DNA of 42,208 nt from the NCBI GenBank assembly GCA_019309485.1, contig JAFDGC010000026.1, forward strand, positions 1 through 42,208, read 5' to 3'. The notes beneath the pieces are model-generated. The model had not been told where the DNA came from and searched no databases. It worked only from the letters and a program-made list of their open reading frames with translations. The stretch's first letter is position 1. The number at the start of each line of letters is the position of its first letter. Position numbers and translations under genes: made by a program. Shown piece after piece: positions 32,962 through 41,133 of this stretch. The DNA comes from Deltaproteobacteria bacterium (GTDB lineage: Bacteria > Desulfobacterota > Desulfobacteria > Desulfobacterales > UBA2156).

Positions 32962-33084
32962 TGGCTTCGTAAAAAGGCCACCTGCGGCGTTGCGCGGCAT
33001 CCTTCGTCATTGCGGCGTATCTGTAAGTACGCCTCATTCCTCAGGATTTGCGCGCCTTGCATCTGGCGCTTTTTACTTTGCCAT
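32961..33084. repeat. Long imperfect palindromic repeat after parB
   Basis: A 124-base element starting ATGGCTTCGTAAAAAG and ending with the near-complement CTTTTTACTTTGCCAT. Further inner segments also pair imperfectly (GGCGTA with TACGCC near the centre). It can fold into one long hairpin. It contains no coding sequence. I recall similar sequences as dispersed repeats in Desulfobacterota genomes, but only one copy is in this window. It could act as a transcription terminator or as a target for mobile elements. Confidence 0.7.
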
Positions 33085-33207
33085 CCCAGATAGGGTTTTT
33101 TACGATTTCAAAAATCTTCGTCAATATGAAAAAAATCAAGTTGTTACAAACTTCCGGCCTGAAAAGCACCCCTTTTACAAGCCTCTTTGGAGGATCTTTG
33201 TTTTCGT

Positions 33208-33735
33208 ATGGCCCTTCACATTCTCATCGACGGATATAACCTGATCAAAAGCGACGCCGTGGCCGGGGTTCAAGACACAGCGGATCTGCAACTGCAACGG
33301 GAAGCCCTTGTCCGGAGACTGAAGGTGTACAACCGCCGGAAACATCATCCCATTACCGTTATTTTCGACGGGACCCATGCCTCCGGCCCATTGCATCGAA
33401 AAGAACGCATCGGCGGCATCGAAGTCCGCTTTTCGCCCCGCGGCCAGACCGCGGATACGCTCATCAAGCACATGGCCGCCCGGCAACGGGAGCGGGCCCT
33501 GGTGGTCACCGACGACAAAGAGATTGCCCGCTTCGCCCGGTTAAGGGGATCCACCGTTGTGTCTTGCCGGGAGTTCGGGGAAAAAATGACGCATGTCCAA
33601 ATGATGGATCCGGAGGCGTCGGATCCCGAGGAAAGCGTAAAAAACGGCTGGACGCCTACTACCCGGAAAAAAGGGCCCAGCAAGCGCCTTTCGAAAAAGG
33701 CGCGGAAAGCGCACTTAAAAATCAAAAAACTATAA
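33208..33735 (+). CDS. NYN-domain (YacP/Rae1-like) ribonuclease-type protein
   Basis: A 175-residue protein with the PIN-like NYN fold: LIDGYNLIKSD at the N-terminus, ITVIFDG, and ALVVTDDKEIARFAR provide the acidic metal-binding residues. YacP/Rae1 relatives cleave mRNA on the ribosome; others have unknown targets. The C-terminal 40 residues are rich in Lys and Arg and probably bind RNA. I chose ATG 33208. GGAGG lies about 14 bases before it, and the TTG at 33187 would place that site inside the gene. It follows parB after a palindromic repeat. Confidence 0.83.
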   Translation: MALHILIDGYNLIKSDAVAGVQDTADLQLQREALVRRLKVYNRRKHHPITVIFDGTHASGPLHRKERIGGIEVRFSPRGQTADTLIKHMAARQRERALVVTDDKEIARFARLRGSTVVSCREFGEKMTHVQMMDPEASDPEESVKNGWTPTTRKKGPSKRLSKKARKAHLKIKKL

Positions 33736-33749
33736 AGGATGTTTCAAAG

Positions 33750-34172
33750 ATGAAACGGATCTGTGTCATCGACGGTCAGGGCGGGGGCATCGGGAGCGCC
33801 GTTATCAAGAAGCTCAAAGAAATTTTTGAAGAGCGCATCGAAATCATCGCCCTGGGCACTAATGCCATCGCCACCTCCCAGATGCTCAAGGCCCGGGCCA
33901 ACCGCGGGGCGTCCGGGGAAAACGCCATTGTCCAGACCGTCAAAACGGCGGATGTGATCATCGGAACCATCGGCATCCTCATGGCCAACGCCATGATGGG
34001 GGAAGTCACCCCTGCCATGGCGGCGGCCGTGGCGGACAGCCCGGCTCGGAAAATCCTGATCCCCCTCTCCCAGGAGCCGGTGGAAGTGGTGGGAACCCCC
34101 CGGGCGCCCTTGCCTCATTTAATCGAAGAACTGGTTTGTGAAACCCTCAAACCCTTCATCAATGCTAAATAG
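33750..34172 (+). CDS. DUF3842 family protein
   Basis: A 140-residue protein of the DUF3842 family, recognised by its start (ICVIDGQGGGIGSAVIKKLKE), by LGTNAIATSQMLKARANRGASGENAI, and by the ending PHLIEELVCETLKPF. The N-terminus looks like a Rossmann-type nucleotide-binding turn. Function is unknown. I chose ATG 33750, with AAAGGAT upstream; the longer frame overlaps the NYN gene. It is followed 13 bases later by a CooT-type gene, which suggests a role in nickel or CO dehydrogenase metabolism. That is inference. Confidence 0.85.
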   Translation: MKRICVIDGQGGGIGSAVIKKLKEIFEERIEIIALGTNAIATSQMLKARANRGASGENAIVQTVKTADVIIGTIGILMANAMMGEVTPAMAAAVADSPARKILIPLSQEPVEVVGTPRAPLPHLIEELVCETLKPFINAK

Positions 34173-34185
34173 AAAGGAATGTGTC

Positions 34186-34380
34186 ATGTGTGAAGCCAAC
34201 GCCTACCTGGTTTCGGAAAACGAAAAAACGCTCATTATGGAAGCCGTGGATACGGTGGAACCGGAAGGGGACGGATTGAAGCTGGTCAACATCTTCGGGG
34301 AACAAAAGTTCGTGAAGGCCCGCATTCATTCCCTGGCCCTGGTGGACCACAATGTCTACCTGACGCCCGAAACCAAATAG
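34186..34380 (+). CDS. CooT-family nickel-binding protein
   Basis: A 64-residue protein beginning MCEANAYLV. CooT proteins are small dimers that bind one Ni(II) through the Cys at position 2 and support maturation of CO dehydrogenase or other nickel enzymes. The remaining beta-rich sequence (MEAVDTVEPEGDGLKLVNIFGE, core VDTVEPEGDG) matches the family. AGAAAGGAA precedes ATG 34186. It follows the DUF3842 gene directly. No CO dehydrogenase gene is in the window. Confidence 0.85.
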   Translation: MCEANAYLVSENEKTLIMEAVDTVEPEGDGLKLVNIFGEQKFVKARIHSLALVDHNVYLTPETK

Positions 34381-34446
34381 TCGATGGGCGGTGTGAAAGC
34401 GGTCGTTCGTTGGGAGAAACGCCGGGTGAGACTCGTTCGGCAGTCG

Positions 34447-34480
34447 CTTGAACCCTTGGACACTTGAATCCTCGACCCCT
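34447..34480 (+). repeat. Degenerate simple repeat of the TTGAACCC type
   Basis: Four consecutive imperfect units, TTGAACCC, TTGGACAC, TTGAATCC and TCGACCCC, lie just before ispH. A similar run in reverse orientation is at 24721-24746. Confidence 0.5.
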
Positions 34481-34487
34481 TTAAAAA

Positions 34488-36218
34488 ATGAAAATCGTCA
34501 TCGCAAAAACCGCCGGATTCTGCATGGGTGTCCGCAGGGCCGTGGAACTCGTTTTGGATCTGCCCAAAAAATATCCGGAACCCATTTATACGTACGGGCC
34601 GCTCATACACAATCCCCAGGTCCTAGCCCTGCTGGAAGAAAAAAGGATCTATGCCCTGAAAGAAATTCCGGAAAAAGGATCCGGAACCGTCCTGATCCGC
34701 GCTCACGGGGTTCCGCCGGAAGTCAAAAAACGGCTCCAGGCATCGGGTCTGGTGGTGGTGGATGCCACCTGCCCCCGCGTGATCAAAGTGCAAACCATCA
34801 TCCGCAAGTATGCCCGGCAAGGGTATGCCTGCATTATTATCGGAGACAGGGATCATCCCGAGGTCGTGGGCTTGCTGGGATACGCCGGAACCCAAGGGGT
34901 TGTGGCGGCGGATCTGAAGGCGCTTTCGGACCTGCCCCGCTTCGAACAGGCCATCGTCGTGGCCCAGACCACCCAGAACATCGAGCTTTTCGAAAACGCG
35001 CACCGCTGGGTGAATGAATATTTCCCGCATTACAAGGTTTTCAACACCATCTGTGATTCCACGGAGAATCGCCAAACAGAAGTCAGCCGCCTGGCCGAAG
35101 CCGTGGATGCAGTGGTGGTGGTGGGAGGAAAAAACAGCGGCAACACCCAGCGACTCCTTGAAATCGCCCAGGGGAAAGGGAAAACAGCCTTTCATGTGGA
35201 AACCGAGGCCGAACTGGATGACGCCCTGGTCGGGGCGCAGCGGGTGGGGATCACGGCGGGCGCATCCACGCCCAACTGGGTGCTGAGACGAGTTTACCGG
35301 GGAGTGCAGACACTCCCGTTTCGAAAAGGGAAAGGGTGGCGGCGCTGGTGGTTCACCCTGGAGCGGACCCTTTTGCTCACCAGCACCTATTTAGCCCTCG
35401 GGGCCGGGGCCACATGCTATGCCAGCGCCCGGCTTCAAAACATTTCCATCCATTTTCCCCACATCCTCATCGCCGCTTTATACGTGCAGTCAATGCACAT
35501 CCTGAACAACTTGATCGGCAGAAAAGCGGATCGGTACAACGAGCCAGATCGTGCTTCCTTTTATGACGGCCACAAGGGATTTCTTTCCTTGCTGGCGGTT
35601 CTTGCCGGCGGCGCCGGCCTCCTGGCGGCGTATACGCTGGGTACGCTGCCGTTTTTGGTGCTGTTTGCCATGAGCCTTACGGGGCTTTCCTACAACCTGA
35701 ATATCCTTCCGGCAGGCATCGGAACAGGGAAATACCGCCGCATTCGGGATATACCCGGATCCAAGACCGTCCTGATCGCCCTGGCCTGGGGGATCGTGAC
35801 GTCGGTCTTCCCTGCACTGACGGCCGGGGCAAAATTCACGGCGGGGAGTATTGCCGCCGTTGCGTGGGCCTCCGGCCTGGTCTTCATCCGTACCGCCTTC
35901 TTCGACATTTTAGACATGCAAGGGGACCGCATCGTGGGCAAAGAAACCCTGCCCATTCTTATCGGGGAAAAAAAGACGATGAACCTGTTGAAAGGAATGT
36001 TGATCATCATCATGGCGCTCCTTTCAGGATCCGCCGCCTTAAGGGTCTTGACGTCCCTGGGATATCTTCTTTTGCTCCCCGCGGCTTCCCTTTTCGTCGT
36101 CATGATGACCCACGAAAAGGGGCACATGCTCCCCGGAATCCGTCTCGAATTTCTGGTGGACACGCACTTCATCATGGGGGGGTTCCTGGCGGGAATATGG
36201 GCACTGGGTACCGGATAA
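34488..36218 (+). CDS. ispH: IspH fused to a UbiA-type prenyltransferase
   Basis: A 576-residue fusion. Residues 1-280 are IspH (HMBPP reductase), the last enzyme of the MEP isoprenoid pathway. The three [4Fe-4S] Cys are in GFCMGVRRAV, DATCPRV and TICDSTENRQ, with His and Glu in RAHGVPP and DHPEVVG. From about 300 to the end is a membrane protein with about eight segments and both UbiA-type Asp motifs: NLIGRKADRYNEPDR and DILDMQGDRIVGKETLP. UbiA enzymes transfer prenyl chains to aromatic or other acceptors. The fusion joins precursor supply to a membrane prenylation step, perhaps quinone-related. There is no good ribosome site before ATG 34488. Confidence 0.9.
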   Translation: MKIVIAKTAGFCMGVRRAVELVLDLPKKYPEPIYTYGPLIHNPQVLALLEEKRIYALKEIPEKGSGTVLIRAHGVPPEVKKRLQASGLVVVDATCPRVIKVQTIIRKYARQGYACIIIGDRDHPEVVGLLGYAGTQGVVAADLKALSDLPRFEQAIVVAQTTQNIELFENAHRWVNEYFPHYKVFNTICDSTENRQTEVSRLAEAVDAVVVVGGKNSGNTQRLLEIAQGKGKTAFHVETEAELDDALVGAQRVGITAGASTPNWVLRRVYRGVQTLPFRKGKGWRRWWFTLERTLLLTSTYLALGAGATCYASARLQNISIHFPHILIAALYVQSMHILNNLIGRKADRYNEPDRASFYDGHKGFLSLLAVLAGGAGLLAAYTLGTLPFLVLFAMSLTGLSYNLNILPAGIGTGKYRRIRDIPGSKTVLIALAWGIVTSVFPALTAGAKFTAGSIAAVAWASGLVFIRTAFFDILDMQGDRIVGKETLPILIGEKKTMNLLKGMLIIIMALLSGSAALRVLTSLGYLLLLPAASLFVVMMTHEKGHMLPGIRLEFLVDTHFIMGGFLAGIWALGTG

Positions 36219-36239
36219 CGCCGGAGCCGGAACCCGGCT

Positions 36240-36851
36240 TCAAAGAAACGGGGGCTCCACACCCTTGATCAGGCGCCGGAGGTTATCCTTGTGTCGGATC
36301 CAAATCAGGGCCCCCGAAAGGGCGGCAAACCCCGTGAATACGGGGGAATGGGTGGCTTCCCAGATCACCGCCGGCCCCGAAAACGCCGCCGCCAGGGATG
36401 CCAGGGAGACCCGGTTGAAATAGCAAAGCGTCATGGCAAAGACCATCACGAGAATCAAAAGGGCCGGCGGCGAAAGGGCCCCGAAGCACCCTGCCACGGT
36501 GGCCACGCCTTTCCCGCCGCCTTTAAACCGGGTGAAAAGGGGAAAGAGATGCCCGAAGACCGCCAGAAGGGCGATGCAGACCATGTATGTCTCGCGCCAG
36601 GGACCCGGTGTCTCGAAAAGCCTTCCGGCAAAAGCCACGGGGAGCGCCCCCTTGGCCGTGTCTCCCAGAAGCGTCAGGAGCCCCAAAAAGCGTCCGGCGG
36701 TCCGGCTCACGTTGGTGGCGCCGATGTTCCCGCTTCCCGCCCGGGTGATTTTTACCGGGGAAAAGGCCCGGGTCAACAGCATGCCCCACGGAATCGAACC
36801 CGTCAAAAAGGCCAGAAGCGGCAATAAAAGGAGCCCAACGTCTCGTGACAT
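36240..36851 (-). CDS. plsY: Acyl-phosphate:glycerol-3-phosphate acyltransferase PlsY
   Basis: Inner-membrane enzyme making lysophosphatidic acid from acyl-phosphate, the first step of phospholipid synthesis. The 203-residue protein has five or more membrane segments. The three PlsY motifs are present: GSIPWG and SGNIGATNVSR near the N-terminus, and GHLFPLFTRFKGGGKGVAT at mid-protein. It converges with the ispH-ubiA gene (21 bases apart) and is divergent from smr. The ribosome site before ATG 36851 is weak. Confidence 0.94.
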   Translation of the reverse strand: MSRDVGLLLLPLLAFLTGSIPWGMLLTRAFSPVKITRAGSGNIGATNVSRTAGRFLGLLTLLGDTAKGALPVAFAGRLFETPGPWRETYMVCIALLAVFGHLFPLFTRFKGGGKGVATVAGCFGALSPPALLILVMVFAMTLCYFNRVSLASLAAAFSGPAVIWEATHSPVFTGFAALSGALIWIRHKDNLRRLIKGVEPPFL

Positions 36852-36926
36852 GGCAGGATTGATGTCCTTTTACGGCAAAAAGCCGCCCGGCGGATGTAAA
36901 CGTCGGCCGATTTCGGGGCGGCTTCC

Positions 36927-37196
36927 ATGAAACCCGTCATCGTGCCCATCGAAGAGGTCCTGGACCTGCACACTTTCCGGCCCGAAGAAGTCGGCGTGCT
37001 TCTGGACGACTATTTTTCCGAATGCCTGAAAACCGGTATGCTCACCGTTCGGATCATTCACGGCAAAGGAAAGGGCATCCTGAAGCAGCGGGTGTTGCGC
37101 TACCTGGAAAAGGATCCCCGGGTGATCGCTTACCGGGACGCGGATCCCGGGGCCGGGGGATGGGGCGCCACCCTCGTCCGGTTGAAACCCACATAG
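36927..37196 (+). CDS. Stand-alone Smr domain protein
   Basis: An 89-residue protein made of just one Smr (small MutS-related) domain: DLHTFRPEEV at the N-terminus and the HGKGKGILKQRV loop, followed by a Gly-rich segment (DADPGAGGWGAT) and LVRLK. Smr domains are nicking or RNA-cutting endonucleases. The stand-alone form lacks MutS2. It converges with the acetoacetyl-CoA synthetase gene 14 bases away. Confidence 0.88.
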   Translation: MKPVIVPIEEVLDLHTFRPEEVGVLLDDYFSECLKTGMLTVRIIHGKGKGILKQRVLRYLEKDPRVIAYRDADPGAGGWGATLVRLKPT

Positions 37197-37210
37197 AAGG
37201 ATGCGACGCT

Positions 37211-39166
37211 TCAATCCTCCTGCAGCTCCTTCAGTTCCGCGTAGTAATCGAGGGCTTCCGGGTTTCTCAAGGCATCCTTGTTCAGGACCGGCTGTCCGTG
37301 GATCGTCTTTTTCACCGCCAGTTCCACTTTTTTCATGTTCAGGGTGTAGGGGATATCCGGCACCTCCAGAATTTTCGCCGGAACATGACGGGGAGAGGCG
37401 TTGGCCCGGATGGTCTGGCGGATCTTTTCCTTAAGCGTATCCGTCAGGGTGTACTCGGGCGCTATCTTGACGAATAAAATCACCCGCACATCGTTTTTCC
37501 AGTTGTGCCCCACCACAAGGCTGTCTTCGATTTCTTCCAGCTGTTCCACCTGACGATAGATTTCGGCGGTGCCGATGCGCACCCCGCCGGGATTGAGGGT
37601 GGCGTCGGATCGTCCGTAGATGACCACCCCCCCGTGCTCTGTGATCTCGATATAGTCCCCGTGGCGCCATACGCCGGGAAATACATCGAAATAGGCGCGG
37701 TGGTACTTTTTTCCGTCCGGATCGTCCCAGAAATAGATGGGCATGGAAGGAAAAGCCGCCGTGCAGACCAGTTCCCCCTGGCGTCCGATCACCGGTTTTC
37801 CCGTTTCATCAAAGGCCTCCACTTTCATGCCCAATCCCCGGCACTGGAGTTCCCCTGCATAAACAGGCCCCATGGGATTCCCCAGGGCGAAACATCCATT
37901 CAAGTCGGTACCGCCCGAGATGGACGCCAACTGCAGGTCCGTCTTGATATCCCGGTAAACAAACTCGAAGCCCTCCACGGAAAGAGGGGAGCCGGTGGAA
38001 AGGATCGCCCGCAGGGGGGAAAGATCGTATTCCTCCTTCGGTTTCACCCCGGCGTTCTGGAGGGCGGAAAGGTATCCGGCGCTGGTCCCGAAGACCGTGA
38101 TCTTTTCCTCCTGGGCCATCTCCCACAGGGCGCCCGGGTGCGGGTGGAAGGGATTCCCGTCAAAAAGGACCAGTGCCGCCCCCTGGGAAAGGGAACTGGT
38201 GAGCCAGTTCCACATCATCCACCCGCAGGTGGTGAAATAAAAAATGGTGTCTTCGCGCTTCAAATCCGTATGCAGCATCAACTCCTTGACGTGCTGCACC
38301 AGGATGCCGGCAGCGCTTTGGACCATGCACTTGGGAAGCCCCGTGGTCCCGGAAGAATACATGATATACAGGGGATGCCCGGCGGGAAGCGGCTCGAAGA
38401 CAATATCCAGGTGGTCTTTTCCGGATTTGAAATCGGCGTAATGTATGCTTTTGGGGACATGGGCGATTTCCGGGTGCTCCCGGGTATACGGCACCACGAC
38501 GACCTTTTCAACGGATGAAAGCGATTTTAAAATATCCGCGATGCGCCCCAGGGAATCGATGCGCTTTCCTTTGAAAAAATAGCCGTCGGCAGTGAAGAGC
38601 GCCCGGGGCTTTATCTGTCCGAACCGATCCAAAACCCCTTTGATGCCGAAATCGGGGGAACAGGAAGACCAGACCGCCCCCAGGCTGACGGCGGCGAGCA
38701 TGGCGATGATGGCCTGGGGCATGTTGGGCATGAATCCCACCACCCGATCCCCCGGCGTGATTCCCGCCTCCTTCAGACTATGGGCCACCCGGGCCACCTC
38801 ATCGAAAAGCTGCGCGTAGGTCATCTTCACGGAAGGCCGTCCTTCCCCCTTGAAGATCAGGGCGGTCCGATCATCACGATATCGCAAGAGATTCTCGGCA
38901 AAGTTGAGGCGGGCACCGGAAAACCACTCGGCGCCGGGCATCTTGGTAACATCGTCCACCACCCGATCGTAGGGTTTGGGGGCAATGATGTCGGCGAATT
39001 CCCACAAACTCGCCCAAAAATCCGGGATGGCATCGACGGACCAGTGATACAGGGCGTCGTAATCCTGAAAATCGCGGCCAAACCGCTCATTGACAAACTG
39101 CATGAAGCTATACATGGCGCTGGCTTTCACCCGGTCTTCGCCCGGTCTCCACAGCAGCTTCCCCAT
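37211..39166 (-). CDS. Acetoacetyl-CoA synthetase
   Basis: A 651-residue ANL-superfamily ligase that activates acetoacetate with CoA and ATP. The N-terminal domain (SFMQFVNERFGRDFQDYDALYHWSVD, core FVNERFGRDF) is of the acetoacetate-CoA ligase type. The AMP-binding motif is MYSSGTTGLPKCMVQ, and later come TTCGWMMWNW, DATLNPGGVRIGTAEIYR and the C-terminal catalytic Lys region KKTIHGQPVLNKDAL. It probably feeds ketone bodies or poly-hydroxybutyrate products into acetyl-CoA. GGGAAGG precedes ATG 39166, and a strong promoter lies at 39235-39264. Confidence 0.93.
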   Translation of the reverse strand: MGKLLWRPGEDRVKASAMYSFMQFVNERFGRDFQDYDALYHWSVDAIPDFWASLWEFADIIAPKPYDRVVDDVTKMPGAEWFSGARLNFAENLLRYRDDRTALIFKGEGRPSVKMTYAQLFDEVARVAHSLKEAGITPGDRVVGFMPNMPQAIIAMLAAVSLGAVWSSCSPDFGIKGVLDRFGQIKPRALFTADGYFFKGKRIDSLGRIADILKSLSSVEKVVVVPYTREHPEIAHVPKSIHYADFKSGKDHLDIVFEPLPAGHPLYIMYSSGTTGLPKCMVQSAAGILVQHVKELMLHTDLKREDTIFYFTTCGWMMWNWLTSSLSQGAALVLFDGNPFHPHPGALWEMAQEEKITVFGTSAGYLSALQNAGVKPKEEYDLSPLRAILSTGSPLSVEGFEFVYRDIKTDLQLASISGGTDLNGCFALGNPMGPVYAGELQCRGLGMKVEAFDETGKPVIGRQGELVCTAAFPSMPIYFWDDPDGKKYHRAYFDVFPGVWRHGDYIEITEHGGVVIYGRSDATLNPGGVRIGTAEIYRQVEQLEEIEDSLVVGHNWKNDVRVILFVKIAPEYTLTDTLKEKIRQTIRANASPRHVPAKILEVPDIPYTLNMKKVELAVKKTIHGQPVLNKDALRNPEALDYYAELKELQED

Positions 39167-39234
39167 GGGCCTTCCCTCCCTTTCTTCTGTTCGCCGTTTT
39201 GAAAACAGGATCTCTTGGTATGCTTTGTCGTGGG

Positions 39235-39264
39235 ACTATAAAAAGGCACACCCTGAAAAGTCAA
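39235..39264 (-). promoter_or_regulatory. Strong sigma-70 promoter for acetoacetyl-CoA synthetase
   Basis: On the - strand: TTGACT (39264-39259), 18-base spacer, TATAGT (39240-39235). Five of six bases match consensus in each hexamer. It lies 69 bases before the start codon in the gap after the MFS gene. Confidence 0.75.
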
Positions 39265-39345
39265 ATGAAAAGCCGGTATGCCTTACCCTTGCAGGCCTCC
39301 GCCGGCAAGGGGCTGAATCGACAGGTTCCGGATGCCGCAATCCCT

Positions 39346-40566
39346 TTAATCTCCGTCGGTTCGGGCTCCCAGGCGATTCAGAAAAAAAGGGCCCAAAGCA
39401 CATCCACCGGCCATCACCACGAATCCCAACCCCCAGGCCAGGACCCGTCCGTTGAAAAGATCCAGGACCGGGCCGATGGAAAGGGGTCCGAGAAAGGCGG
39501 CCCCGAACCCCAACGTGGAGTGGACGGCCAAAGTGGCACCCCGGTAGCCTCTGGGCGCCGCACTGACGGCACCGGCGGTGAGGGATGCGGAATCGGCGGT
39601 GACCGTGATGCCGTAAAGGGTCACCAGGAAAACCACCAGGAGATAGGGCATGGCGGCAGTGAAACCGATACTTGCGCCGAGGAGTGCGGAGGCGATCATC
39701 ACGGCCTGAATCACCTTCGGTCGCCCGAATCGTCGCGCCAATTCGTTTCCGCCGATGGAAGCGGGAAGACCGATCAGGTTGACCCAGAAAGCCACCTGGG
39801 TGGGACTGATGACCCAGGCGCCGGGAGGCTGCAGCCGGAGGGAAAAGACCAGGAAGGCCACAATCCAGGACCGCAGAGAAAACAGCTCCCACATATGGGC
39901 CGCATACGCCAGCACGTACGCCATGGTCCGGCGGGAACGGAAGACGATCTTGAAGCCCTGGAAGATATCCCCTTCGCCGGGTCCACCGGTCTTGGCGGCA
40001 GGGACATAAACCAAAAGGATCCCCAGGGCCGGCGCGGTGATCAGCGCGGCCGCGGCAAAGGCGGTGCGCCATCCAAAAGCGGCGCTGACTTCACCGGCCA
40101 TCAGGTAGGACAGGCTCGCGCCGATGCTGAAACTGGCGGTGTAAAAGGAGACAAAACGACTCTGAAGCCGGCCTTCCGTGTGATCGCTGACCACCTTGAG
40201 GCCCGGCATGTAGATGCCGGCCAGGCTGATGCCGGCGAAAAACCGAAACAACAGAGCCGACCAGAAGCCTGAAGCCAGCGCGGCATACCCCGCTGCCGTC
40301 AGAATTCCGAGAAACACGCCTGCCCCCATAATTTTACGGGCGTCGAACCGATCCGTGATCCCGGCCAGAACCGGCACCGACAGCATATACCCCCCGTAGT
40401 AGGCGGCGCTGATCCATCCGGCCTGGGTATGGCTCAGATTCCAGATGCGCTGAAAATCAGGGAGGAGAGCGGGAAAAGTTGCAATGGAAGAAAGGCCGAG
40501 GATCTCCGCCAGGCATACCAGGAGGGTCAGGCGGTAGGGGGACTCGGTTTCCATGGACCGCTTCAT
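39346..40566 (-). CDS. MFS transporter
   Basis: A 406-residue membrane protein with about twelve hydrophobic segments. The MFS signature between helices 2 and 3 is AGITDRFDARKI. Half one ends with LSYLMAGEVSAAFGWRTAF (core AGEVSAAFGWR), and half two includes LARRFGRPKVIQ. It resembles organic-anion or cyanate-type MFS proteins, but the substrate cannot be assigned. ATG 40566 has no clear ribosome site; ATG 40554 (METESP) is an alternative start. It lies upstream of the acetoacetyl-CoA synthetase gene on the same strand, so it might import acetoacetate or another short acid. That is inference only. Confidence 0.85.
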   Translation of the reverse strand: MKRSMETESPYRLTLLVCLAEILGLSSIATFPALLPDFQRIWNLSHTQAGWISAAYYGGYMLSVPVLAGITDRFDARKIMGAGVFLGILTAAGYAALASGFWSALLFRFFAGISLAGIYMPGLKVVSDHTEGRLQSRFVSFYTASFSIGASLSYLMAGEVSAAFGWRTAFAAAALITAPALGILLVYVPAAKTGGPGEGDIFQGFKIVFRSRRTMAYVLAYAAHMWELFSLRSWIVAFLVFSLRLQPPGAWVISPTQVAFWVNLIGLPASIGGNELARRFGRPKVIQAVMIASALLGASIGFTAAMPYLLVVFLVTLYGITVTADSASLTAGAVSAAPRGYRGATLAVHSTLGFGAAFLGPLSIGPVLDLFNGRVLAWGLGFVVMAGGCALGPFFLNRLGARTDGD

Positions 40567-40612
40567 TACCGGGAAACGGTCCGACAGGCAAGATGAAAAC
40601 CGGTGGGGCCCC

Positions 40613-41065
40613 TCACGAACCGCGGAAAGGGTTGATCAAAAGGACCGGCACGGGGCAGTCCTGGGAGACCCGTCGGGCCACGGAACCGAAGAGCATCCGG
40701 TCGAGTCCTTTTCTCCCGTGGGTCCCCATGATGACCAGATCCACCTCGTGGGTTTCCACATGGTTGAGGATCTCGTCCGAACAGTGTCCCGTGACCACCT
40801 CCACGGTCACATTTTTCATTTCCGGGAAATGGGTCTGCCGGAAGGCTTCCATCTGCATTAGAGCCCCCTCGGCGATCTCCTTTTCAAACTGATCCATGGC
40901 CGGGTGCGGAATATAGCTGGTTTCAAAATATTCGAACCGCCGGGCCACATGCAGCAAGTCAATTCCGGCCATAAACTTTTGGGCCATGGTGATGACATAC
41001 GGTACCACTTTGATGGAGGCTTCGGAAAGGTCCACGGGAAAAAGAATCGTTTTGAAATCTTTCAT
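40613..41065 (-). CDS. Universal stress protein (UspA family)
   Basis: A 150-residue cytoplasmic protein of the UspA family, starting MKDFKTILFPVDLSEAS. The C-terminal GTHGRKGLDRMLFGSVA matches the ATP-binding motif G-2x-G-9x-G(S/T). These proteins act under starvation or redox stress. I chose ATG 41065, with AGGAGG just upstream; the longer frame from 41131 runs through the hairpin at 41086-41109. Its 5' region overlaps the repeat motif copy C and the end of the SAP gene. Confidence 0.92.
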   Translation of the reverse strand: MKDFKTILFPVDLSEASIKVVPYVITMAQKFMAGIDLLHVARRFEYFETSYIPHPAMDQFEKEIAEGALMQMEAFRQTHFPEMKNVTVEVVTGHCSDEILNHVETHEVDLVIMGTHGRKGLDRMLFGSVARRVSQDCPVPVLLINPFRGS

Positions 41066-41085
41066 TTTTATCCTCCTTTTGTGGA

Positions 41086-41109
41086 GCCCCGCGCCCTGAA
41101 GGGCGGGGC
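41086..41109. promoter_or_regulatory. GC-rich hairpin between the SAP and UspA genes
   Basis: GCCCCGCGCCC, loop TGAA, GGGCGGGGC: a strong stem with a small bulge. There is no T-run on either side, so it may protect mRNA or act as a REP-type element rather than a classical terminator. It lies directly next to repeat motif copy C. Confidence 0.55.
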
Positions 41110-41110
41110 T

Positions 41111-41133
41111 TGCGGGAAGCGTTCCGGTCAAGG
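41111..41133 (+). repeat. Dispersed intergenic motif, copy C
   Basis: This 23-base stretch matches 20287-20309 at 21 of 23 positions, and 8980-8998 (reverse) over 18 of 19. It has a GGAA-N3-TTCC core. It overlaps the stop codon of the SAP-domain gene. Confidence 0.55.

Noticed and set aside
31289-33084. parS site near parAB
   Set aside because: No 16-base palindrome of the TGTTTCACGTGAAACA type was found by eye anywhere in the window.
39199-40272. 357-codon + strand frame across the MFS gene
   Set aside because: The translation is Gly/Arg/Asp-rich low-complexity sequence, antisense to a well-formed transporter gene.
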